From assembly GCA_019239825.1 (NCBI GenBank), contig JAFAZK010000291.1, forward strand, positions 1-33,209: a stretch of DNA of 33,209 bases. Reading direction: 5' to 3'. Shown here in pieces: positions 7,255-15,130 of this stretch. The DNA is from Verrucomicrobiota bacterium (GTDB lineage: Bacteria > Verrucomicrobiota > Verrucomicrobiia > Chthoniobacterales > JAFAMB01). The position numbers were made by a program, and so were the translations under genes. Within the stretch, counting starts at the first letter, position 1; each line of letters begins with the position of its first letter. The notes under the pieces were generated by a model. The model searched no databases. It saw only the letters and a program-made list of their open reading frames with translations, and was not told where the DNA came from.

Positions 7255-8589
7255 ATGAGGAAGAACCGTGTCGTCATTGTCGGCGGTGGTTTTGGCGGGA
7301 TATACACCGCGCTTGAGTTTGAAAAGCGGCGTGATCCCGATTTCGAAGTCACGCTTATCAGCCAGGATAATTTCTTTCTATTTACCCCGCTGCTTCACGA
7401 AGTAGCGGCGAGTGATCTCGATTTGACCCACATCATCAATCCGATCCGAAAATTGTTGCGACGTGTTCAATTCTTCGAGGGGGAAGTTCAATCTGTTGAC
7501 ATTGCGAAACGTCAGGTGGTCGTGTCCCATGGATCTGACCTGCACAGGCATTCTTTGGAATACGACGACATCGTGTTTGCTTTGGGCTCAGTCACAAATT
7601 TCTACAACATTCCCAATCTGGCCGAGACGGCTGTTACGATGAAGTCGCTGGGGGACGCCATTGGGCTCCGCAATCGCCTGATCGAACACCTTGAGGAGGC
7701 CGATACCGAGTGCGCGGCCAATGATCGAATGTCTTTGCTCACATTTGTGGTAGCGGGCGGCGGATTCGCTGGGGTCGAAACAATCGGTAGTATCAGTGAT
7801 TTCGTGAAAGAAGCTCTCCGCTATTACCCGAATCTGAGGCCAGAGATGATTCGCGTCGTTTTGGTCCACCCTGGCGAGTTTGTTCTCCCGGAGCTCGGTG
7901 AAGAACTTGGGCGATACGCTAGCCGCAAATTGGCTGAGCGCGGCATTGAAGTCAGGTCGAATACGAAAATTAAGGCAGTTACGTCGGACGGAGTCGAACT
8001 AACTGACGGGGCTCATATCACCACTCGTACTCTCGTTTGGACAGCTGGTATTGCCCCTCATCCTTTGCTAAAGAAAGTTCCCCTCCCAAAAGAGCATCAG
8101 CGCCTCAAAGTAAACGGGGCAATGGGCGTTGAGGGCTATCCGGGTATTTGGGCGCTGGGCGACTGCGCGATGATTCCCGATGGACATGGTCGGTATCAAC
8201 CGGCGACCGCCCAGCACGCTTCACGCGAGGGTAGGGTGCTGGCTCACAATATCGTCGCGAACAGGCGTGGCGAAGATTTAATTCCGTTTAGATTCAACAC
8301 GCTTGGCTTGCTTGCCTCGATTGGCCGGCGCACGGGGGTTGCGCGCATCCTGGGCTTCAACTTCTCCGGGTTTGTGGCTTGGTGGCTCTGGCGGACGATC
8401 TACCTGCTTAAGCTCCCGCGAGTAGAAAAAAAGGTGCGAGTCGCGCTTGATTGGACGTTGGACATGTTCTTTACGAAAGATTTTGTGCAGTATCTCCACC
8501 AGCGGTCAGCGCCCTTCGTTAACACTCCCATTACCCGTTCCGACATCGGTCCAAACAGAGATACGGATCGGTTAACCATGGTCCACTAA
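7255..8589 (+). CDS. ndh: Type II NADH:quinone oxidoreductase
   Basis: Single-subunit, non-proton-pumping NADH dehydrogenase of 444 residues bound to the inner face of the membrane; it moves electrons from NADH to quinone through FAD. The FAD-binding Rossmann loop VVIVGGGFGGIYTALEF is at the N-terminus, the second dinucleotide site TFVVAGGGFAGVETIGSI is near residue 165, and the FAD signature GIWALGDCAMIPD is near 300. QPATAQHASREGRVLAHNI matches the quinone-site region. A C-terminal hydrophobic segment (FSGFVAWWLWRTIYLLKLP) fits membrane attachment. It lies in the same direction as the quinone oxidoreductase and YkgB-like genes. A decayed copy of codons around 45-143 is present at 28240-28530. 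Confidence 0.95.
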   Translation: MRKNRVVIVGGGFGGIYTALEFEKRRDPDFEVTLISQDNFFLFTPLLHEVAASDLDLTHIINPIRKLLRRVQFFEGEVQSVDIAKRQVVVSHGSDLHRHSLEYDDIVFALGSVTNFYNIPNLAETAVTMKSLGDAIGLRNRLIEHLEEADTECAANDRMSLLTFVVAGGGFAGVETIGSISDFVKEALRYYPNLRPEMIRVVLVHPGEFVLPELGEELGRYASRKLAERGIEVRSNTKIKAVTSDGVELTDGAHITTRTLVWTAGIAPHPLLKKVPLPKEHQRLKVNGAMGVEGYPGIWALGDCAMIPDGHGRYQPATAQHASREGRVLAHNIVANRRGEDLIPFRFNTLGLLASIGRRTGVARILGFNFSGFVAWWLWRTIYLLKLPRVEKKVRVALDWTLDMFFTKDFVQYLHQRSAPFVNTPITRSDIGPNRDTDRLTMVH

Positions 8590-8605
8590 CCGTGTTGCTG
8601 AAATC

Positions 8606-8767
8606 ATGCCAACGGCGACTATCATCGACTCGGGTCCGAACAGTCTTTCAGCCGCGATCGTTCTCGCCGCTGCCCGGGTTCGTACCACCGTCTTTGAACG
8701 TGATGTTCAATCGGGGGCGCATGTTCCACTGCAGAGACCACACCACCAATTTCCGCCAGAAACCTGA
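8606..8767 (+). pseudogene. N-terminal stub of a phytoene-dehydrogenase-like FAD oxidoreductase
   Basis: Fifty-three codons from ATG 8606 to TGA 8765-8767. The translation contains IIDSGPNSLSAAIVLAAA and VFERD, matching the FAD-binding start of phytoene dehydrogenase-like oxidoreductases (usually VIGSGPNGLSAAIVLAQAG and VFEAE). The critical GxGxxG has decayed to DSGPNS, and the frame ends before the second part of the domain. It is the third gene start in this strand segment whose remainder is missing or decayed. Confidence 0.55.
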
Positions 8768-8787
8768 CTCATGGCTCTAAGTCCCAA

Positions 8788-9807
8788 ATGAAAACCACCT
8801 ACTCATGTGAAGAAATCTGCAAAGCGCCTAACGTCGGCGAAATCGTCGGTGGAAGTACGTCCATGCGGAAAGTGATGGAGCAAATTCAGCTCGTCGCTCC
8901 CACGGATGCCGCAGTGCTCATCATGGGAGAAAGCGGCACGGGTAAAGAACTCGTTGCCCGGGCGATCCACGAACACAGCCCGAGAAGTGGTCGTCCTCTC
9001 ATCAAGGTGAATTGTGGTGCAGTACCCGACACCCTGTTCGAGAGTGAATTTTTTGGCCACGTCAAAGGCGCCTTCACCGGCGCCTTCAAGGACAAGCTCG
9101 GTCGCTTTGAATTGGCGGACGGCGGCACCTTATTTCTCGACGAAATCTCTGAAACGCCACTGACGATGCAGGTAAAGCTGCTGCGCGTTTTACAGGAGCA
9201 GGAACTGGAACGCGTCGGCGACGTTCGCAGCCGCAGGATCAACGTTCGTATCGTCGCCGCAACAAATCGCGACTTGAAGAAAGCGGTCGATGCTGGCCAC
9301 TTTCGTCAAGATCTTTACTATCGCCTGAGCGTTTTCCCGATTCAACTCCCGCCGCTGCGCGAGCGTCGGGACGATATCCTGCCGCTCGCCGCGCATTTTG
9401 CTACACAAATCGCTCGACGAATTAATCGCCCGGAGCCGCAGCTTACGGAAGCTGGGATGAAACAACTCATTTCCCTCGAATGGCCCGGGAACGTGCGTGA
9501 ATTGCAGAACGCTATCGAACGCGCTTTCATTCTCGCCAAAGGCGGCTTTTTGCAATTCGACTGGCTCCAAGCCGCTGACGTTCAGTCCGCTCTGCCCGCC
9601 AATACACGCGGTGTTCTGACGAGTGCTGAACTCAAGCGATGCGAGCGTGAAAATCTGGCTGCCGCTCTTGCGCAGACCCAGGGAAAAGTCTTCGGTCTCA
9701 AGGGTGCCGCGGCCCTCCTTGGCATGAAACCCACAACGGTTGTTTCGCGTATCAAGGCCCTCGGTCTGGAATGGAGAAAATCGTCCGGACAACTCCCAGC
9801 TAGCTAA
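8788..9807 (+). CDS. Receiver-less sigma-54 activator (AAA+ plus Fis-type HTH)
   Basis: Sigma-54 enhancer-binding protein of 339 residues without an N-terminal sensory domain. The AAA+ domain starts at about residue 15 ([14 protein letters not shown]), with Walker A GESGTGKE near 49, GAFTGA near 96 and Walker B TLFLDE near 116. The Fis-type HTH ends the protein ([20 protein letters not shown], then [18 protein letters not shown]). About 60% similar in feel to the AAA+ core of the NtrC-type protein at 3274, though this is judged by eye. Without a receiver it could be constitutively active or controlled by its level or by a partner protein. It begins 20 bp after the FAD-oxidoreductase stub and has no clear SD. 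Confidence 0.93.
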   Translation: MKTTYSCEEICKAPNVGEIVGGSTSMRKVMEQIQLVAPTDAAVLIMGESGTGKELVARAIHEHSPRSGRPLIKVNCGAVPDTLFESEFFGHVKGAFTGAFKDKLGRFELADGGTLFLDEISETPLTMQVKLLRVLQEQELERVGDVRSRRINVRIVAATNRDLKKAVDAGHFRQDLYYRLSVFPIQLPPLRERRDDILPLAAHFATQIARRINRPEPQLTEAGMKQLISLEWPGNVRELQNAIERAFILAKGGFLQFDWLQAADVQSALPANTRGVLTSAELKRCERENLAAALAQTQGKVFGLKGAAALLGMKPTTVVSRIKALGLEWRKSSGQLPAS

Positions 9808-10238
9808 TTTCAAACCCTTCACATGAACACACGCAATGCTACAATTCGTAAAAGGGAACGAGCTATGTCAAGGAGTCGGAAAATCGAACCCATCCAAAAT
9901 AATCAATCCGGGTGCTTGGCTCACACACTGTGTTGCTAGCTATACGCGGTACAAAAAAACGAATATGCGGCCGGGTGATTTTGCCTATCAAAGAGTGACT
10001 GTTACGGCTCAGCAAATTAACAAAGGTAAGGGATCAGTTCGGTTACGTAGTAGCCTGGTCCTGGTTGGACACGGCTCCACGACCCGCAGATTTGACACGC
10101 AACTGCTAAGCCGGATCTGCCTCTTCGAGGGGCCCTGACTTGTGAGTGAGTGCCCAAGCCACTCTCTAACAAGAGACACGATTCCTGTTTTGATAAGCTC
10201 CGAGGATTGGAATAGAAATTTTTAGTTGTGCGCATCGT
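9808..10238. other. Gene-poor interval between convergent units
   Basis: About 430 bp between the sigma-54 activator (plus) and the second YkgB-like gene (minus). A 100-codon frame on the plus strand (9836-10138) has no recognisable domain. Its end, around 10046-10138, contains SLVLVGHGST, which resembles the opening of CbiX-type chelatases; this might be another gene stub, but the match is short. Confidence 0.35.
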
Positions 10239-10805
10239 CTATTCGGTTGGCATCTCTGGCGCTGAAAGTGCAGCAAACGCTTCGCCCGCAGTAAAGACCG
10301 CAGCGCCGAGGAGCACGATGTCCTTCAGCAAAAACTGACCTACCGAAGCGGAGAGTGCAGGGAAGCCGCCGAGCGTGGACTCCCATCCGGGGGTCGTGAA
10401 TAGAAAACTCAGTGTTGTGAGGAACACCACAACACAGAGCAAGCTGGCAAACCCGGACACCAGCGGAACTAACTGTCGCAGCGCAATCCCGAGACCGAGT
10501 GTGATCTCGCTTATTCCGAGGAGGTCTGAAAAATTACGCCCTCCCAGGAACAGGTATAACCAGTGCATGAATGGGCTGTGGACCGCCAAAGGCGCTATGC
10601 CGGCCGCTTCGTAGGCCGTGAATTTCATTCCGCCGATCCAGAGCAATACGATTACCAGACCGTAGCGCAAGATCCCGGTTCCGGACCGGCTTAGGGCTCT
10701 AGCCAACGCCGCTGCCTGTGCCTCGATCTTGGCCAAATTTGAGGGCGTTGAAGTTGTCTCGATCGTTTGCACAAAGCTGGGATTGGTGGACTTGGGTGTT
10801 TTCAT
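10239..10805 (-). CDS. YkgB/RclC-like (DUF417) membrane protein, second copy
   Basis: A 188-residue paralogue of the protein at 6597-7133. Both share RYGLVIVLLWIGGMKFT, YEAAGIAPL and LTTLSFLFTTPGWE. Four probable membrane helices; the soluble N-terminus is longer (about 50 residues) and unlike the first copy. It is transcribed on its own to the left, behind a good -24/-12 promoter at 10820-10835 and an upstream CTACGA-N4-TCGTAG palindrome. The promoter puts the expected transcription start only about four bases before ATG 10805, so the message would be nearly leaderless, or the true start lies further in. Function unknown; redox-stress membrane protein by family and context. Confidence 0.85.
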   Translation of the reverse strand: MKTPKSTNPSFVQTIETTSTPSNLAKIEAQAAALARALSRSGTGILRYGLVIVLLWIGGMKFTAYEAAGIAPLAVHSPFMHWLYLFLGGRNFSDLLGISEITLGLGIALRQLVPLVSGFASLLCVVVFLTTLSFLFTTPGWESTLGGFPALSASVGQFLLKDIVLLGAAVFTAGEAFAALSAPEMPTE

Positions 10806-10819
10806 GTTTCTGCCGCAAT

Positions 10820-10835
10820 TGCAGGTGGCGTGCCA
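10820..10835 (-). promoter_or_regulatory. Putative sigma-54 promoter (-24/-12)
   Basis: On the minus strand the sequence reads TGGCAC-N5-CTGCA, one base away from the TGGCAC-N5-TTGCA consensus, with correct spacing. It points at the YkgB-like gene starting at 10805. Confidence 0.6.
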
Positions 10836-10897
10836 CGGCTCATTTATTGCTCATAAGCCTTTCCGCTGAGCGGCTTGAGCGCCGCCGGCTTCCGCCA

Positions 10898-10934
10898 GCA
10901 TCTACTACGATCACTCGTAGAAATACGATTTATC
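10898..10934 (-). promoter_or_regulatory. GCATCTAC/CTACGA box with CTACGA-N4-TCGTAG palindrome
   Basis: The plus strand reads GCATCTAC at 10898-10905 and CTACGA-TCAC-TCGTAG at 10905-10920, followed by a further TACGAT. It is 63-100 bp upstream of the -24 element at 10835, a typical enhancer distance. Near-matches occur at 12695-12728 and 30434-30462. Confidence 0.5.
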
Positions 10935-11087
10935 ATTTTCCATTTTTCGACCAATCGTCGTGATTTTTTTCTCAAAGTGGAACGGCTACTAGCAGCGATA
11001 ATGTGGCTGAACTCCGCCTGTGGTTAATCTTTTACAATATGTCTTCGCGCCGCCGGAAGCGTGTCAGCGCTCCACTGGGCAAAGTCA

Positions 11088-11213
11088 TCAATAGCCAAAG
11101 GTAAAAAACAACCCTGCGCCCCCTAATGCGAGCACGGCCAACACATGCAAGCCTGCGAAAGCCCCGACAACGAATTCTGTAACACAGCCAATTGCCGACC
11201 AATCCGTGGCCAT
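11088..11213 (-). CDS. Small hydrophobic membrane protein (41 aa)
   Basis: A short frame from ATG 11213 to TGA 11088, preceded by GGCGAGGG five bases before the ATG, a strong ribosome-binding site. The product starts MATDWSAIGCVTEF and continues with a hydrophobic stretch (VVGAFAGLHVLAVLALGG and GLFFTFGY), enough for one long or two short membrane helices. No family is recognised. Small proteins of this kind are often subunits of respiratory or transport complexes, but nothing here identifies a partner. It lies alone between the second YkgB-like gene and the truncated AhpD-like gene, all on the minus strand. Confidence 0.5.
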   Translation of the reverse strand: MATDWSAIGCVTEFVVGAFAGLHVLAVLALGGAGLFFTFGY

Positions 11214-11468
11214 GTATTCCCTCGCCTTATCGTTTTCGGAACTTCTCGGCGGGTGGCAACATTCGTACGTGCTTTGTAATTGCTTAGGATCTGGGAAGCA
11301 GAATCAAGGTTGAACCAGCGGTCCATGGTTGAAATGCATCAGTTAATTTTCTGATCAACTACGGCGTCGCTATAAGCAGCGATCTGGCTGGCGACGCCAA
11401 TATCATGAATGGTGTGGTATACTTTTCTTTCTCTCGCTTAATGCGATTCCATGTCGCCCTCATTTTTA

Positions 11469-11753
11469 CTAAGTCGGTGCGTCTCCGCTCTGGCCCCTTT
11501 CCTCGGCATGGCGGGTGACGGTTAATTGGCTGACTTCATTCGCGTAGTTGCTAAAGATATTGAGCATCACGCTGACGACAGTCTCTGCAATTTCATTATC
11601 AGTTAGGCCCGAGTCCCGCGCCTCATTCAGATCGGCGTCGCCGAGTTTACGCCGCACGATTACAGTACGAGCAAGTTTCAGAATAACGTCAGTTTTCCGC
11701 ACTGCAGCCTTGGGAGGACGGGTGCCTCCTTTCAACCCCACACTTGTTTTCAT
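11469..11753 (-). pseudogene. Truncated carboxymuconolactone decarboxylase/AhpD-like protein (C-terminal half)
   Basis: Ninety-four codons beginning at ATG 11753 with GGGAG upstream. The translation (KAAVRKTDVILKLARTVIV, then LNEARDSGLTDNEIAETV and VMLNIFSNYANEVSQ) aligns with the last half of the intact AhpD-like protein at 12766-13323. The first half, including the CxxC active site, is missing, so peroxidase activity is not expected. Its tail contains the 26-bp sequence repeated at 12402-12427. The retained start and ribosome-binding site leave open that a short protein is still made. Confidence 0.7.
11503..11528. repeat. 26-bp direct repeat, copy 1
   Basis: Perfect 26-bp match to 12402-12427, in the 3' end of the truncated AhpD-like gene. 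On the minus strand it encodes QLTVTRHAE. Similarity continues imperfectly for another 30 bases on the low-coordinate side. Confidence 0.9.
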
Positions 11754-11793
11754 TCGTAATGCTCCCTTGACTTCCAAGACCGTATCTTCCGTC

Positions 11794-12408
11794 TTACTTG
11801 ACCGGGGTGGTGAGCGGCTTGTCGTCGGAGTCGACGACGAAGACAGCGAGCAACTTCGCGGGCTTGGTCTTGCTCGCGTTGCGGCTGATCGGATGGCTCG
11901 CGTTCGGCGGTTCAGACCAGCTCTCGCCGGCCTTATAAATGCGGGTCTCACCGTTGTTCACCTTTGACTCGATCTCACCCGAGATCACATAGGCGTAGAT
12001 GAAGGCCGACTTCGCGTGCGTGTGCGGTGCGGAAGCCGCACCCGGTGCATAGTCGATTTCCAGAATGATGAGCGACTTGCCGGGGATGTTCGGAATCGCT
12101 TGATCGAATTTAGGCGTGACCGTTTCGGCGTGACTGCCCTGCGCCGAGGCGGGCCCGGCAACCGCGTAGGCAAGGGCGGCGCAGATAGCACCCACCGTAC
12201 CGAGGAAACGCCCCCGCACTTTTCCAAAAGCAGGAATGTCTTCGGCACGCGTCAGATATCGAGTGACCTTGACTATGTCGGCTACTGTCATGCTGGCTCG
12301 CTCCAACGTGCAAACAACATGTCGCCAAGCGAGCCCAGCATGGCCTCCGATGTCCTTCGGAAGATCGCTCATCACCGCTACTCCGCCTCTGCTGCCCTTA
12401 TTCGGCAT
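11794..12408 (-). CDS. Chimeric RidA fragment fused to a secreted-type cupin
   Basis: A 204-residue frame with two unrelated halves. Residues 13 to about 67 (LAWRHVVCTLERASMTVADI, then VKVTRYLTRAEDIPAFGKV) are the middle of a RidA/YjgF enamine-deaminase fold; the family's N-terminal strand and C-terminal active-site part are missing. From about residue 66 the frame becomes a cupin with its own signal-like start (RGRFLGTVGAICAALAYAVA, then GPASAQ). The cupin core has the metal-ligand pattern PHTHAKSAFIYAYVISGEIE and GESWSEPPNASHPI. GTG within the junction could initiate the cupin alone, giving a periplasmic protein. ATG 12372 with GGAG upstream is a better start for the RidA part. The first codons of the long frame come from a copy of the AhpD-like gene's 3' end. 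Probably the product of a deletion joining two genes. Confidence 0.6.
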   Translation of the reverse strand: MPNKGSRGGVAVMSDLPKDIGGHAGLAWRHVVCTLERASMTVADIVKVTRYLTRAEDIPAFGKVRGRFLGTVGAICAALAYAVAGPASAQGSHAETVTPKFDQAIPNIPGKSLIILEIDYAPGAASAPHTHAKSAFIYAYVISGEIESKVNNGETRIYKAGESWSEPPNASHPISRNASKTKPAKLLAVFVVDSDDKPLTTPVK

Positions 12409-12427
12409 GGCGGGTGACGGTTAATTG
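12402..12427. repeat. 26-bp direct repeat, copy 2
   Basis: Perfect match to 11503-11528. It covers the start codon and leader of the RidA-cupin chimera, so the 3' end of an AhpD-like gene now serves as the 5' end of another gene. Confidence 0.9.
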
Positions 12428-12765
12428 TCTATTCACGTTAGTCATGTTCTCCCTTTCGTTTCTGTAGTTGTTTTAATCTGCAATTCACTAAATGTGTAAG
12501 CAGGTCCTACCGCGTCTCGTCATTGTGCCCGCGGGGGTCTGGCCGAATCGGATCGAGTCAAGTAGTAAGATCCATGTTCGTTTCCACGTTGGTCGCAACT
12601 GACGACCAGATTAGAACCTGCAGAAAAACTGCTAGTTTCTCCGTGCATTCCGTAAGCGCTCATGCGCAGCCTATTGAAAAATAAATATCTTGCCGCCATC
12701 TACCACTATTATTCGTGAAACTACGATCTTTCGTTTAGTCTTCTGCGGCGCATCGTACTAATCGT
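12428..12765 (-). promoter_or_regulatory. Leader region of the RidA-cupin unit
   Basis: About 340 bp without a gene. Visible features are a small stem TGGTCG/CGACCA (12590-12608) and a box at 12695-12728 (CATCTACCACTATTATTCGT, then ACTACGATC) that aligns well with 10898-10934. No convincing -24/-12 promoter was found here. Confidence 0.35.
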
Positions 12766-13323
12766 CTACGGTGTATAATTGTTTCCGTTGCCCGGTAGAA
12801 CTTCGGGGAAATCCACCACCGTCCGGGCGATGTGAGCGACGTAGTTGCCGAAGATATTCAGTATGACGTTCGCGACTGTCTCGACGATTTCGCCATCACT
12901 CACACCAGAGGTTCGCGTCGCATTGAGATCGGCGTCACTGACTTCGCCACGTAGCACAACGATGCTACGCGCGAGTTTCAGAATCGCGTCAGTCTTCCGG
13001 ATCGCCGCCTTGGCATGACGGGCGTCCGCGATGTCTTTCTCTGTGAGGCCGACTTTAACGCCTATAAACGTATGTTCGCTGAGGCAGTAGCTGCACATGT
13101 TACATTCGGCTACGACCAGGGCGATTTGTTCGCGGATCTTTGGGGTCAGACTGCCCTCGACAAGCGCTTCGCCAAAATTGAGATATCCGTCCAAAGCGGC
13201 AGGCGAAAGGCCAAGGACTCTAAATAGGTTCGGCACCACCTCGACCTCGGTCTGCACCTGTTCAAGGAGTTGTTTTGTCTTTCCGGTTGCCCGGTCCAAG
13301 TCGAGTTGCGCGATACGATTCAT
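12766..13323 (-). CDS. Carboxymuconolactone decarboxylase family / AhpD-like protein
   Basis: A 185-residue all-helical protein of the AhpD-like alkylhydroperoxidase group. The active-site region is ALVVAECNMCSYCLSEHTF near residues 70-88, with the ExxxCxxCxxxH-type arrangement that supports disulfide-based peroxidase chemistry. Usual family length is about 180-190. The second half is very like the truncated copy at 11469-11753. ATG 13323 (MNRIAQLD) is preferred to the upstream GTG 13347 because it matches the family start and leaves about 30 bases of leader after a -24/-12 promoter at 13365-13380. Likely role: peroxide or quinone-linked detoxification in the cytoplasm; the true substrate is unknown. 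Confidence 0.88.
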   Translation of the reverse strand: MNRIAQLDLDRATGKTKQLLEQVQTEVEVVPNLFRVLGLSPAALDGYLNFGEALVEGSLTPKIREQIALVVAECNMCSYCLSEHTFIGVKVGLTEKDIADARHAKAAIRKTDAILKLARSIVVLRGEVSDADLNATRTSGVSDGEIVETVANVILNIFGNYVAHIARTVVDFPEVLPGNGNNYTP

Positions 13324-13364
13324 AATGTTTTTATTAGCACTAGTCACAGCGCAAATTGAGCTAT

Positions 13365-13380
13365 CGCAGATGGCATGCCA
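13365..13380 (-). promoter_or_regulatory. Putative sigma-54 promoter (-24/-12)
   Basis: Minus strand reads TGGCAT-N5-CTGCG with correct spacing. The expected start of transcription is near 13354, about 30 bases before ATG 13323 of the AhpD-like gene. Confidence 0.55.
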
Positions 13381-13505
13381 ACTAACGCCCTAACCTTCTA
13401 AGGTGCAGATCCATAACACTCGAACGCGTCGGTAGATTCCGGACAAACTTTACTCACGCCAACAGCAATGCCGCCCCTGTCCACGAGGAATTTTATCTCC
13501 GCACC

Positions 13506-13907
13506 TCACTTTAGATTTCTGCGCTTATCGGGTAAACTGCGAATGAAAACCACGAGTGTCGCGGCATCGTTTTCATCAAGCTTCTTTCCGAATGCAGGCA
13601 TTTCACCTTTAATCCCGTTAAGAATCGCAAACTTAATTCGCTGGTCAGTCTCCCTCTCAGTTATCTCGTTGAGAGTTGGGTTTGCATTCCCAGTGACATC
13701 ACCGACATGGCAACGCGCACAATTAAGAGCAAATAACTTCGCTCCAACCGCGGCTTTCGGATTTTGGCTCGCGATGCTTTCCGCAGCCGATCGAATCGGA
13801 AACTTCAAAGTATTGGACTGGACAATGCGCGCCGCTCCGAGCAACCCTCCAATAACAGTAACGGAGATCAGCAAGGCAGCAATTAGCGCGTTTACTTCGG
13901 TCTTCAC
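13506..13907 (-). CDS. Membrane-anchored monoheme cytochrome c
   Basis: A 133-residue protein with an N-terminal membrane anchor (LIAALLISVTVIGGLLGAA) and one class I cytochrome c domain in the periplasm. The heme-binding motif is CARCH in LFALNCARCHVGD, and the probable distal Met is in GEMPAFGKKL; DAATLVVFIRSL is the usual C-terminal helix. It would carry electrons between a reductase or quinol oxidase and an acceptor. It is last in a four-gene minus-strand unit with two P460-type proteins and a DUF2231-like membrane protein, 15 bp after the latter. Heme attachment would depend on a ResB/CcsA system like the one at 22.8-26.0 kb. Confidence 0.88.
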   Translation of the reverse strand: MKTEVNALIAALLISVTVIGGLLGAARIVQSNTLKFPIRSAAESIASQNPKAAVGAKLFALNCARCHVGDVTGNANPTLNEITERETDQRIKFAILNGIKGEMPAFGKKLDENDAATLVVFIRSLPDKRRNLK

Positions 13908-13922
13908 TTGCGAGCCGAAGGG

Positions 13923-14390
13923 TTAGTTATTCAAAAGCAATTCTCCTCCCCAGAATCCCGCGATACTGATCCCTACAGCCACGGTCACAACCGCGATCAG
14001 ATAAATGGAGAAACCAACCTTTGAGGGCCGATGTCGCACTACGGAACGCCAAACGGCCAGGGCGACTAACAGAGCGAATGATGGCCAAACGAAATAATGA
14101 TGTAGCAGAATAACCCCAGATCCGAATGCATCCCAATGGGTGAGCATGAGTCCGGAGATAACTGCGGGAACTGCTCCGAGTGCAGCTAATAGAAGCGTGA
14201 AGTAGCCGGAAAAGCGAAAGTTCTCCCGGATTTTACCCGGAGGAACCAATGAACCGATACCGTCAAGTACTGCGGAGGTCAGCGCCAGAGCGATCGGCAG
14301 ATGCGTACTGCCACCGTGCAGTCGCTCCCAGAAAGTGCCATTAAAGAAGTCACTGGCGCTGAACATTACCATAGAGGAGAGATCGTTCAA
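13923..14390 (-). CDS. DUF2231-like four-helix membrane protein
   Basis: A 155-residue membrane protein with about four transmembrane helices. The first helix region carries STHLPIALALTSAVLDGIG, the H-x-P-I-A-L pattern of DUF2231 proteins, and paired histidines follow in VILLHHYFVWPSF. Conserved histidines in membrane helices suggest heme or quinone binding, as inferred for this family, but no activity is established. ATG 14390 is used; internal ATGs at residues 7 and 9 are possible. It lies between a P460-type gene and a cytochrome c gene in one unit, so it may be the membrane electron-transfer partner of those periplasmic proteins. Confidence 0.7.
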   Translation of the reverse strand: MNDLSSMVMFSASDFFNGTFWERLHGGSTHLPIALALTSAVLDGIGSLVPPGKIRENFRFSGYFTLLLAALGAVPAVISGLMLTHWDAFGSGVILLHHYFVWPSFALLVALAVWRSVVRHRPSKVGFSIYLIAVVTVAVGISIAGFWGGELLLNN

Positions 14391-14445
14391 AGGTTAATCA
14401 GTAAGGACTCAATTACGGCCACCTTTTCATGAGGGCACTGGCAGA

Positions 14446-15093
14446 TCACTTTCCGCCATAGATTTCTTTTGGATACTTTTTGAATGGCCCTTCCTTCTCG
14501 CTGAGAATCGGGTAACCCTGTGTGTAGATCCAATCTGTTTGTTTTGCCGGAATATGGCAACCAATACAGTCGACTGTGAAGTCGGTAGAAATATTCTTTT
14601 TTGGATCGTCGATGCTGTAGAGCGCCCAACCCCAGCCACGGCCCCAGTTTGGGTTTTCTGGGAACGATTTTTTTTCGGTGTCCTTGACCATTACGAACCA
14701 CTGCTTGATCTGACCATCCCAATGAACGTTGCCGGTCGTCATTTCACCCTTCTGACCCGCTCTGATTTCCTTCACGAGCGTTGCACCCTGAGGCCATTTG
14801 CCGGTATTTCGAAAGGCCGCTACTGCCTCAGGCTCGGCGTAGACGTCATGGACTTCCCCAGGCCCGCCCTTTTTGTCTTCAATGTACCACGATCCCAAAT
14901 GGATCCACTTAAGTCGGTAGTCCTCAGGAAGCGTTATGGCGCCGTCTTTGCCGACGTATTTCCCAAGAGTCCCTTCCTGAGCGGGCTGATTCGAAATCGA
15001 AGTCTGGTCGGCCCCGTTTTGCGTTCCGCCATAAACCACGGCAGTCAACAGGGTGAAAGCCGCCACTGATCCAAAGACAATACTACGAGTCAT
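14446..15093 (-). CDS. Cytochrome P460-family protein, second copy
   Basis: Secreted heme protein of 215 residues: signal/anchor MTRSIVFGSVAAFTLLTAVV, then a P460-type domain. Visible family features are YRLKWIHLGSWYIED, VHDVYAEPEAVAAFRNTG, WPQGATLVKEIR, and the C-terminal heme site DCIGCHIPAKQTDWIYTQGY. In the P460 family a lysine crosslink to heme supports hydroxylamine or nitric-oxide chemistry; cytochrome c'-beta relatives bind NO without it. Which applies here cannot be settled by eye. ATG 15093 gives a proper signal peptide; the frame also extends upstream without one. It starts 37 bp after the first P460-type gene and is clearly a diverged duplicate of it. Confidence 0.85.
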   Translation of the reverse strand: MTRSIVFGSVAAFTLLTAVVYGGTQNGADQTSISNQPAQEGTLGKYVGKDGAITLPEDYRLKWIHLGSWYIEDKKGGPGEVHDVYAEPEAVAAFRNTGKWPQGATLVKEIRAGQKGEMTTGNVHWDGQIKQWFVMVKDTEKKSFPENPNWGRGWGWALYSIDDPKKNISTDFTVDCIGCHIPAKQTDWIYTQGYPILSEKEGPFKKYPKEIYGGK

Positions 15094-15130
15094 ATTCCGA
15101 TTTTCCGATCGTAAATTATGATCCTGGAGC

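Noticed and set aside
8592..8780. 62-codon frame on the plus strand after ndh
   Set aside because: It is the wrong frame of the FAD-oxidoreductase stub at 8606-8767; composition is Arg/Ser/Pro-rich as in out-of-frame reading.
11548..11967. 139-codon plus-strand frame opposite the truncated AhpD-like gene
   Set aside because: Shadow of the minus-strand genes; the minus strand shows clear family motifs and the plus-strand product does not.
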